From positions 4,441,501 through 4,505,500 of the forward strand of contig NZ_CP033334.1 of NCBI RefSeq assembly GCF_013170705.1: a stretch of 64,000 bases of DNA, in the 5' to 3' direction. The position numbers were made by a program, and so were the translations under genes. Below, one piece after another: positions 57,697 through 64,000 of this stretch (positions are counted from its first letter, which is position 1; every line of letters starts with the position of its first letter). Below the pieces are notes generated by a model that worked only from the letters and a program-made list of their open reading frames with translations, searched no databases and was not told the origin of the DNA. This DNA comes from Mesorhizobium loti (GTDB taxonomy: Bacteria; Pseudomonadota; Alphaproteobacteria; Rhizobiales; Rhizobiaceae).

Positions 57697-59325
57697 GTGA
57701 CCGACGACGTAACGAACCAGCCGCCGCCGTTGACGGGCGGCAACGCCTGGCGAGGCGATCCGTTGCTGATCCAGCTTGCCGAGCGCTTTTCCGACCCGGT
57801 GCGCAAGGACCTGGACGGGCTCGGCCGTTTCGTGCTGACGCAGGAGGCGCAGGAACTGGCCCGTCTCGCCAATGTCGAGACGCCGAAGCTCAGGACCCAT
57901 GACCGCCAGGGACGACGCATCGACCTGGTCGAATTTCACCCCGCTTATCACGCCTTGATGCGCCGTTCGGTGGCGAACGGCCTGCATTCATCAGTCTGGG
58001 AAAATGGCGATGCCGAGATCGGTCGCCGCCATCAGGTGCGCGCCGCCCGCTTCTATCTGACGGCGGAGCTCGAGACCGGGCATCTCTGCCCGATCACCAT
58101 GACCAGCGCCTCGCTGGCGGCGCTGATGGCCAGCCCGAAACTGTTCCGCGAATGGGCACCGCGGGTCACGACGCGCAAATACGACCAGAGCCAGAAGCCG
58201 CCGGTCGAGAAGACCGGGCTGACGCTCGGCATGGGCATGACGGAGAAACAGGGCGGCACGGATGTGCGCGCCAACACGACAAGGGCGGAACGCGCCGGCA
58301 GCGGCTTCTACCGCCTGACCGGCCATAAATGGTTCATGTCGGCGCCGATGTCGGATGCCTTCCTGGTGCTGGCACAGGCGCCGGAAGGACTGTCCTGTTT
58401 CCTCGTGCCGCGCGTTCTCGGCGACGGGTCGGGCAATGGCTTCCGCCTTCAGCGGCTGAAGGACAAGCTCGGCAACCGCTCCAACGCGTCTTCCGAGGTC
58501 GAGTTCGTCAATGCCATCGGCGAGATGGTCGGCGAACCCGGTGCCGGTGTGAAGACGATCATGGACATGGTCACCCTGACCCGGCTCGACTGTGCCGTGG
58601 CGTCCTCGGCGATCATGCGGGCAGGGCTGGCGGAAGCGGTTCATCATGCCCGCCACCGCCAGGTGTTCGGCTCGACCTTGATCGAGCAGCCGCTGATGCA
58701 GCGCGTGCTGGCCGACATGGCGCTCGATGTCGCCGCGGCGACCGCGCTGTCGTTCAGGCTGGCGCGCTCCTTCGACGAAGCGGCGAGCGATCGCGGCGAG
58801 GCGGCATTTGCCCGCGCCATGACGCCGGTCGTCAAATACTGGGTGTGCAAGATCGCGCCGCCGCTGCTCTACGAGGCGATGGAGTGCCTCGGCGGCAATG
58901 GATATGTCGAGGAGGCGCCGCTCGCCCGTTACTATCGCGAGGCCCCGGTCAACGCGATCTGGGAAGGATCGGGCAACGTCATGGCCCTCGACGTGCTGCG
59001 TGTGCTCGGCCGCGCGCCGGGCCTGTTCGAAGAGGTGCTGGCAGGCATCGATCGCGACCTCGGCGCCGGCGGGCGCGGCACGATCGGCGTGCTGAAGGCG
59101 GCAATGCAGGTTGCTTCAACCGATGAGGGCTCGGCCCGGCTGCTGACCGAACAACTGGCGCTGTCGGCCGCGGCGGCGGAATTGCGCCGGCTGGGGGCAG
59201 GGCGGATCGCCGATGCCTTCGTCGAGACGCGCCTGGCCGGCCAGTGGCGCAACACCTATGGCATGCTCGATTCGCGTCACGATGCCCGCATGATCATCGA
59301 CACGCTCTATCCGCCAGTAAACTGA
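57697..59325 (+). CDS. AidB-like acyl-CoA dehydrogenase
   Basis: 542 residues from a GTG start, with AAAGGA 6 nt upstream; a longer upstream frame has a poor start. It matches the length of E. coli AidB (541). Segments: GHLCPITMTSASLAAL, GMGMTEKQGGTDVRANTTRA, RLTGHKWFMSAPMSDAFLVL, the C-terminal ECLGGNGYVEE and WEGSGNVMALDVLRVL. AidB is an FAD protein linked to the adaptive response to alkylation damage; its enzymatic role is not settled. Single gene, divergent from pyrB. Confidence 0.85.
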   Translation: MTDDVTNQPPPLTGGNAWRGDPLLIQLAERFSDPVRKDLDGLGRFVLTQEAQELARLANVETPKLRTHDRQGRRIDLVEFHPAYHALMRRSVANGLHSSVWENGDAEIGRRHQVRAARFYLTAELETGHLCPITMTSASLAALMASPKLFREWAPRVTTRKYDQSQKPPVEKTGLTLGMGMTEKQGGTDVRANTTRAERAGSGFYRLTGHKWFMSAPMSDAFLVLAQAPEGLSCFLVPRVLGDGSGNGFRLQRLKDKLGNRSNASSEVEFVNAIGEMVGEPGAGVKTIMDMVTLTRLDCAVASSAIMRAGLAEAVHHARHRQVFGSTLIEQPLMQRVLADMALDVAAATALSFRLARSFDEAASDRGEAAFARAMTPVVKYWVCKIAPPLLYEAMECLGGNGYVEEAPLARYYREAPVNAIWEGSGNVMALDVLRVLGRAPGLFEEVLAGIDRDLGAGGRGTIGVLKAAMQVASTDEGSARLLTEQLALSAAAAELRRLGAGRIADAFVETRLAGQWRNTYGMLDSRHDARMIIDTLYPPVN

Positions 59326-59443
59326 GCCGAGAATCGCCGGGTCCCCGTGCACGCTGTGGACCGCCGTTAACCTTAACAAATGGTTTCCATTGCGGCGGCG
59401 GGCGGCAAAGCCCACTGTCACTCCTGCCGAAGCAGGAACCACG

Positions 59444-59992
59444 ATGCGACACGTATTGACCTCCTTTCTGTCCGTGCACTGGGCGATTGTTTTCGCCCTG
59501 CTGGCACTGATCTGCATCGATGGAAATCGCGGTGTGGCCGCAGCCCTCGGCGTGCTCGGCGTCACCGTCGAGAGCGCCCGGTTCGTCAATCTGGAGAATG
59601 TCATCGTTGTCGCGCCGCTGGCGACAGCATTGCTGGTTGTCTCGGTGCTGTTCTTCTGGGCCTTTGTCGATTCCTTGATCAACGATGGGGCTAGCCCGGG
59701 CGCAGACAGCGTCGTTCGCATGGCCTTCATTTCCGCTTCAGGCGTGCTGTCGATGATCCTGATTGGTGGCGCCGCGCAGGGCATCAACGGGCTTTTCATG
59801 GTCGTCGCGGTGCAGCTGGCCGCGCTTCTGGCCTCCTATGTCGCGATGCTCGCCGAGCGGCGCTCGGCAGCCGCGTCCGATGACGCGGATTTCCATGCCA
59901 TGGCGCACAGCATGGCGAAGGCAGCGGCCCATAATTCGCTGCTCTCCCTGATATCGGGCCGAACCGGACCGAACGGGAAGGGAGGCCGCTGA
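59444..59992 (+). CDS. hypothetical membrane protein
   Basis: 182 residues from ATG (MRHVLTSFLSVHWAIVFALL); TTG 54 nt upstream is an alternative. Four hydrophobic segments. A cytoplasmic C-terminal stretch (AMAHSMAKAAAHNSLLSLIS) follows. Its stop overlaps the ATG of the next gene by one base, so they form a pair. No family recognised with certainty. Confidence 0.65.
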   Translation: MRHVLTSFLSVHWAIVFALLALICIDGNRGVAAALGVLGVTVESARFVNLENVIVVAPLATALLVVSVLFFWAFVDSLINDGASPGADSVVRMAFISASGVLSMILIGGAAQGINGLFMVVAVQLAALLASYVAMLAERRSAAASDDADFHAMAHSMAKAAAHNSLLSLISGRTGPNGKGGR

Positions 59993-60333
59993 TGCGTTAT
60001 ATCTTCGGAATGTGGGCGGCCCCGATGGCGATTTTCTGGGGCTGGTTCTATCTGTCGGCCAACGACCTCAATTTCGGCTACGTCATGCTCAGCCGGCGGA
60101 CGCACGACTTCTTCTTCCAGCTCTACGGTCAGATGCTGGGCATCGACCCGTCGATCATCCCTGGAATGGTGGCGAAGACGTGCATCTTCGACGGATTTCT
60201 GCTGCTGGCCCTGTGGGCGTTCCGCCGCCGTCGCGAAATCGCCGGCTGGATCAGTCGGCGTTGGGCGGTCCAGGTTCCGTTCGTTCGGCTGCATAGAGCG
60301 ACCGAAGCCGGTCCAAAACTCCCTGCAGAATAA
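59992..60333 (+). CDS. DUF6105-like small membrane protein
   Basis: 113 residues with two to three hydrophobic segments; begins [20 protein letters not shown] and contains [20 protein letters not shown] and [21 protein letters not shown] believe it fits the DUF6105 family seen in rhizobia. It is coupled to the preceding membrane protein. Its last 83 nt overlap the 3' end of ruvX on the opposite strand. Confidence 0.7.
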   Translation: MRYIFGMWAAPMAIFWGWFYLSANDLNFGYVMLSRRTHDFFFQLYGQMLGIDPSIIPGMVAKTCIFDGFLLLALWAFRRRREIAGWISRRWAVQVPFVRLHRATEAGPKLPAE

Positions 60334-60757
60334 AGGCGGCCGCAGCCGAATCGATCTTGCCAGCGCGTTTGGCGCGCGAGAAATCCATTTCGATCAGCGT
60401 CCTTTCGGCCGCGACCGTCGACAGCCGTTCATCCCAGAGCACGAAGGGCAGGTCGCTCAACTGCGCCATGTTGCGCACGAAGGCGCGCGATTTCTGCGCG
60501 CGCGGACCTTCCGACCCATCCATGTTGATCGGCAGCCCGATCGCCACCGCGCCGACACTCTCCTTCTCCAGCAAGGCCAGAAGCACGGCGGCGTCGAGGG
60601 AGAATTTCCTCCGCATGATGACCGGGCGTGGATGGGCGAAGGAGAATCCCCGGTCGGAAACCGCTACGCCGATCGTCTTGTCGCCGAGATCGAGCCCCGC
60701 TAGCGTCCTGCCATTGGCGAGCCGCGCTGGCAATTGCTCAATCGTGATGATAGCCAA
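60251..60757 (-). CDS. ruvX: putative Holliday junction resolvase RuvX (YqgF)
   Basis: 168 residues from TTG ([16 protein letters not shown]) with AAGGAAAAACC upstream; an ATG 11 codons earlier is possible. RNase H-like fold: [14 protein letters not shown] (first Asp), [26 protein letters not shown] and [11 protein letters not shown] (last Asp). YqgF proteins process 16S rRNA and have been proposed to resolve branched DNA. The last 83 nt overlap the convergent small membrane-protein gene. Confidence 0.93.
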   Translation of the reverse strand: MAIITIEQLPARLANGRTLAGLDLGDKTIGVAVSDRGFSFAHPRPVIMRRKFSLDAAVLLALLEKESVGAVAIGLPINMDGSEGPRAQKSRAFVRNMAQLSDLPFVLWDERLSTVAAERTLIEMDFSRAKRAGKIDSAAAAFILQGVLDRLRSLYAAERTEPGPPNAD

Positions 60758-60881
60758 CGGTTTTTCCTTGTCTTTTTCAGCGGCACGCATTCTTCCGGAT
60801 GGGCGGCGGACACTATACCCTTTGATCTCGGGGCTATCGGCGTTCTATCCTTTGGCCCGGCAAAAATCGAGGAATGCATAA

Positions 60882-61589
60882 ATGAAACTGACCTGGTACG
60901 GCCATTCGGCCTTCCGTATCGAAACCGCTGACGCCAAGATCCTCATCGACCCCTATCTGATTGGCAACCCATCATGGACGGGCGGCTGGGAAGGACCGGC
61001 GGAAGGGATCACGCATGTCCTGCTGACGCACGGGCATAGCGACCATATCAGCGGCGCGCTGGAAGTGCTCGGCAAGAGCGGTGCCCAGCTGGTCGCCAAT
61101 TTCGAGATCTGCATGTATCTGGTCGGCAAGGGCGTGGATGGCAACAAGATCAATCCCGGCAACATCGGCGGCACGGTCGATTGCGGCGGCTTCACCACCA
61201 CTTTCGTACAGGCGTTGCACTCCTCCTCGTTTGGTGAAGACGGCGGCAAGAACGTCTATCTCGGCAATCCCGGTGGGCTGGTCCTGCATTTCCCGGAAGA
61301 CCGGACGCTCTACCATATGGGCGACACCGACATTTTTTCCGACATGGCGCTGATCAACGAACTGCATGAGCCGAAGATCGGCATCGTGCCGATCGGCGAC
61401 CGTTTCACCATGGGCGGCGCGGTGGCGGCACTTGCCTGCCGGCGTTTCTTCAAGTTCGACACGGTCGTGCCTTGTCACTTCGGCACGTTTCCGATGATCG
61501 ATCCGACGCCCGAGAAATTCGAGGCCGGCCTGGAAGGGTCCGGCGTGAAAGTCGCATTGCCTGGTATCGGCCAGACGATTACGATCTAG
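60882..61589 (+). CDS. UPF0173 metal-dependent hydrolase
   Basis: 235 residues, metallo-beta-lactamase fold. The first strand MKLTWYGHSAFRIETADAKI and the metal-binding HGHSDH (in THVLLTHGHSDHISGA) are visible, and HMGDTDIF provides later ligands. Substrate unknown. The family is cytoplasmic and widespread in bacteria. It is followed by an exported protein gene 24 nt later. Confidence 0.92.
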   Translation: MKLTWYGHSAFRIETADAKILIDPYLIGNPSWTGGWEGPAEGITHVLLTHGHSDHISGALEVLGKSGAQLVANFEICMYLVGKGVDGNKINPGNIGGTVDCGGFTTTFVQALHSSSFGEDGGKNVYLGNPGGLVLHFPEDRTLYHMGDTDIFSDMALINELHEPKIGIVPIGDRFTMGGAVAALACRRFFKFDTVVPCHFGTFPMIDPTPEKFEAGLEGSGVKVALPGIGQTITI

Positions 61590-61613
61590 AAACGGCCAAA
61601 GCGGAACAAATTC

Positions 61614-62030
61614 ATGGCGTTGGGGCGATCTCTTTGCGTGTCGATGTTTGTCGCGGCGTCGCCCGCGCTCGCCGCGGATGACTTCATCGAAGGCGTCTAT
61701 CTGCAGTCCGAGGAGCTTTGCGCGCAGGCCAGGAAGGACACGCTGCAGACGCTGATCGACGCCGGCAACGTCGTGCTTTCCGTGCATGGCCTGCAAGGCG
61801 TCGAATACAATTGCGAGTTCGTGCAGGTCAGCAAGGCGACGCGCTCGCCGAGCTGGGCAGTGACGGCCATCTGCCAGGAACCGGGCTATGTCTTTCCCGA
61901 TGTCCTGTCGGTAACGCGGATCAGCCCGACGCAGCTCGATCTCGTGTCGGTCCGGCCGATCGACGACGAAAGCGAGGCGAGCGGCAATAGCGGCAGCTAC
62001 TATCTGTGCGAGGGCGTTGCCCTGCCATGA
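61614..62030 (+). CDS. exported protein of unknown function
   Basis: 138 residues with a signal peptide (1–20, PALAADD). The mature part has three cysteines (ELCAQARKD, VEYNCEFVQ, AICQEPGY) and a fourth near the end (YLCEGVAL) that could form two disulfides. It is beta-rich, with no catalytic motif. It follows the UPF0173 gene and likely shares its transcript. Confidence 0.65.
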   Translation: MALGRSLCVSMFVAASPALAADDFIEGVYLQSEELCAQARKDTLQTLIDAGNVVLSVHGLQGVEYNCEFVQVSKATRSPSWAVTAICQEPGYVFPDVLSVTRISPTQLDLVSVRPIDDESEASGNSGSYYLCEGVALP

Positions 62031-62347
62031 CGATGATGCAGCGCGTCAGGTCGCCGATGCAGAAGGCAAAAATACCGGCTTTCCGGCAACTGGGATCCTT
62101 ATCTGGCATATCGACCGCTTGAGCCAGGTTGCTCCATGGCGGAACTGCGAGCCTTCGCGGCGCTGGAAGACGAGGACGCATGCGGGATGTGTTCGTCCAG
62201 GAAGCGATTGTTCGAGTTGCCCAACCCGCTGCGGCGCTCCCGGGACCGGGTCGGCACCGCCGCCTAGCGCGATGCCAGGCACGATGCATGTTGCGCAGTG
62301 CGCGCCGCGCCGCTATAGCCCGGACTGGTTTTCCCCGAGGCAAATAT
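62031..62347. other. intergenic region upstream of gatC
   Basis: I see no convincing gene. A 78-codon minus-strand frame (from 62282 back to 62046) has no ribosome-binding site and a Pro/Gly/Arg-rich translation. A weak promoter-like TTGCGC-N16-CTATAG lies at 62291–62318, 30 nt before the gatC ATG. Confidence 0.4.
62291..62318 (+). promoter_or_regulatory. possible promoter of gatC
   Basis: TTGCGC and CTATAG with a 16-bp spacer, 30 nt upstream of the gatC ATG. Only a partial match to the sigma-70 consensus. Confidence 0.3.
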
Positions 62348-62635
62348 ATGTCCGTTGATGTCAAGACAGTGAAGCGCGTGGCGCGTCTCGCCCGCATTGC
62401 GGTCAGCGAAGAAGATGCGGAACGCATGACCGGCGAGCTGAACGCCATCCTTGGTTTTGTCGAGCAGCTGAACGAGGTCGATGTGTCCGGCGTCGAGCCG
62501 ATGACCTCGGTGACGCCGATGGAGATGAAGAAGCGCCAGGACGTCGTCACCGACGGCAACAAGGCGGCCGACATCGTCGCCAATGCGCCGGCGACCGAAG
62601 AGAATTTTTTCCTCGTGCCGAAGGTCGTGGAGTAG
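62348..62635 (+). CDS. gatC: aspartyl/glutamyl-tRNA amidotransferase subunit C
   Basis: 95 residues from ATG ([20 protein letters not shown]). The short helical GatC wraps GatA and GatB. Typical pattern: [20 protein letters not shown], then [15 protein letters not shown] and a C-terminal [12 protein letters not shown]. Part of the complex that converts Glu-tRNA-Gln (and Asp-tRNA-Asn) to the amide form. gatA follows after one gene. Confidence 0.95.
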   Translation: MSVDVKTVKRVARLARIAVSEEDAERMTGELNAILGFVEQLNEVDVSGVEPMTSVTPMEMKKRQDVVTDGNKAADIVANAPATEENFFLVPKVVE

Positions 62636-62642
62636 GGCGCCG

Positions 62643-63098
62643 ATGGCAATCGAGATCGCCATCGAGACGCCGCTGCAGGACGATGTGCGCGGGCTGGTCC
62701 AGGAACTCAACGAGACCTTGCTCGAACTGACGCCGCCTGAGCATTGCTACCATCTGACGGTCGAGCAGATGGCGGGCCAGGATACGACCGTTTTCATCGC
62801 TCGCGACGACGGCATCGCCATCGGTTGTGGGGCGCTGAAACGCCATGGCGACGCTATCGGCGAGGTCAAGCGCATGTACACGAGGCCTTCGCATCGCGGC
62901 CGCAAGATCGGCGCCAGGATCGTCGAACGGGTCGAGGCGCTGGCGAGGCAGGAAGGACTGACGCGGCTGGTGCTGGAGACGGGCGATCGCCATCCCGCGG
63001 CCTGGGCCGTCTACGAACGTGCCGGGTTCTCGCGCTGCGGCCCGGTGCTGGATTATCCCGATTCCGAGTGGTCGGTATTTTACGAAAAGAGCCTTTGA
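62643..63098 (+). CDS. GNAT family acetyltransferase between gatC and gatA
   Basis: 151 residues. Acetyl-CoA-binding motif [20 protein letters not shown] (R-G-x-x-I/G) and the later [20 protein letters not shown]. Its stop shares one base with the gatA start (TGATG), so it is co-translated. Substrate unknown; an insertion here is unusual in gatCAB operons. Confidence 0.87.
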   Translation: MAIEIAIETPLQDDVRGLVQELNETLLELTPPEHCYHLTVEQMAGQDTTVFIARDDGIAIGCGALKRHGDAIGEVKRMYTRPSHRGRKIGARIVERVEALARQEGLTRLVLETGDRHPAAWAVYERAGFSRCGPVLDYPDSEWSVFYEKSL

Positions 63099-64000
63099 TG
63101 AGCGATCTGACCCGACTGACGATTTCGCAGGCCCGCGCCAAGCTGCGCGGCAAGGAAATCACCGCGACCGAGATCACCGAGGCCTATCTCTCGGCAATCG
63201 ATCGCGCCAATCCGGCGCTCAATGCCTACGTCGCGGTGACTGGCGACAAGGCACGCGACATGGCCAAGGCGTCCGATGCCAGGCTGGTCAAGGGCGAGGG
63301 CGGCGCGCTGGAAGGCATTCCGCTGGGGATCAAGGATCTGTTCGGCACCGAAGGCGTTCATACCCAGGCCTGCAGCCATGTACTCGACGGCTTCAAGCCG
63401 CGCTACGAATCAACTGTCACCGCCAATCTGTGGGCCGACGGCGCGGTGATGCTCGGCAAGCTCAACATGGATGAGTTCGCCATGGGTTCGTCCAACGAGA
63501 CATCCTATTATGGCCCGGTCATAAACCCTTGGCGACGTTCGCGCCTCGACACGGTGGTAATGCCGACGACGCATCAGGGCGATGGCGGCTTCGTATCTGC
63601 CGGCGGCACGAAAACCCAGCGCAGCCTGGACAATGCGCAACTGGTGCCGGGCGGCTCTTCCGGTGGTTCGGCGACCGCCGTCTCGGCCTTCCTGTGCGCC
63701 GGCGCCACGGCCACGGACACTGGCGGTTCCATCCGTCAGCCGGCCGCGTTCACCGGAACCGTCGGCATCAAGCCGACCTATGGCCGCTGCTCACGCTGGG
63801 GCATCGTCGCGTTCGCCTCGTCTCTCGACCAGGCCGGACCGATCGCGCGCGACGTGCGCGACGCCGCGATCCTGCTCAGGTCGATGGCCTCCGTCGATCC
63901 GAAGGACACGACCTCGGTCGACCGGCCGGTGCCCGACTATGAGGCGGCGATCGGCAAGCCGATCAAGGGCATGAAGGTCGGCATTCCCAAGGAATACCGC
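63098..64000 (+). CDS. gatA: glutamyl-tRNA amidotransferase subunit A, N-terminal part
   Basis: 301 codons to the window end, open throughout. Amidase-signature motifs: [20 protein letters not shown] (catalytic Lys), [16 protein letters not shown] and [15 protein letters not shown] (catalytic serines). It supplies ammonia from glutamine to GatB. Just before [10 protein letters not shown] there is an insertion of about 28 residues ([20 protein letters not shown] and following) not seen in the common form, where NPWR is followed within eight residues by LVPGGSSGG. Confidence 0.95.
   Translation, partial: MSDLTRLTISQARAKLRGKEITATEITEAYLSAIDRANPALNAYVAVTGDKARDMAKASDARLVKGEGGALEGIPLGIKDLFGTEGVHTQACSHVLDGFKPRYESTVTANLWADGAVMLGKLNMDEFAMGSSNETSYYGPVINPWRRSRLDTVVMPTTHQGDGGFVSAGGTKTQRSLDNAQLVPGGSSGGSATAVSAFLCAGATATDTGGSIRQPAAFTGTVGIKPTYGRCSRWGIVAFASSLDQAGPIARDVRDAAILLRSMASVDPKDTTSVDRPVPDYEAAIGKPIKGMKVGIPKEYR

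Noticed and set aside
62046..62282. 78-codon minus-strand frame upstream of gatC
   Set aside because: No ribosome-binding site, and a Pro/Gly/Arg-rich sequence with no family; probably chance.
63019..63942. gatA broken by a frameshift
   Set aside because: Reading from the ATG that overlaps the acetyltransferase stop, the frame is open to the window end and all amidase motifs are in it; the extra 28 residues are an in-frame insertion.

Overview
The window is a stretch of chromosome from a GC-rich alphaproteobacterium of the Hyphomicrobiales (Rhizobiales), most likely Mesorhizobium or a close relative. Evidence: the gyrA–coaD–ppiA–ppiB–queA–tgt block, a rhizobial-type glycerol ABC operon (glpDSTPQUV-K), a BA14K-family protein, the urt urea-uptake operon, the alphaproteobacterial LexA box GAAC-N7-GAAC in front of uvrA and ssb, and two palindromic intergenic sequences of a type I recall as common in this order. 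It reads as core or conserved accessory chromosome. I saw no prophage, integrase, transposase or CRISPR array.

Layout. 1–4.7 kb: urea ABC transporter urtA(end)BCDE. 5–8.2 kb: a small conserved-looking protein, a membrane diguanylate cyclase, then on the minus strand a tightly packed unit uvrA–DUF302–GNAT–DUF72 behind a LexA box. 11.2–11.9 kb: a gene-free stretch full of hairpins. 11.9–13.7 kb: small exported protein, orphan ClpP, ArsR regulator with an AHSA1-type partner. 13.8–20 kb: LexA-controlled ssb, OsmC, MarC, a VOC protein, an AraC regulator, and a SulP transporter coupled to a ParB-like protein. 20–28 kb: gyrA, then coaD–ppiA–ppiB–YdcZ–queA–hyp–tgt. 28–33 kb: a lone Lrp/AsnC ligand-binding domain, then permuted ATP-grasp, alpha-E, transglutaminase and Anbu proteasome-like peptidase genes. 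33–45 kb: PLP decarboxylase, GlpR and the complete glycerol uptake and use operon. 45–53 kb: DUF6882-like protein, BA14K, tRNA-Lys, then glycosyltransferase–debranching enzyme–otsA–otsB. 53–64 kb: dprA–plsY–(pseudo)dihydroorotase–pyrB on the minus strand, an AidB-like acyl-CoA dehydrogenase, two membrane proteins, ruvX, UPF0173 hydrolase, and gatC–GNAT–gatA running off the end.

Most interesting points. (1) The four-gene ATP-grasp/alpha-E/transglutaminase/Anbu operon looks like a peptide- or protein-tagging and degradation system with unknown substrate. (2) The two glycerol-transporter ATPases have complementary defects (GlpS lacks the H-loop histidine, GlpT lacks LSGGQ), which predicts one good and one degenerate ATP site. 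(3) The tRNA-guanine transglycosylase has lost three of four zinc ligands. (4) The dihydroorotase next to pyrB lacks its metal-binding and catalytic residues and is probably a structural partner of aspartate transcarbamoylase. (5) The gene-free hairpin cluster between uvrA and the next gene is a candidate structured RNA or palindromic repeat. Identifications rest on reading the translated sequences and remembered family motifs; no database search was run.
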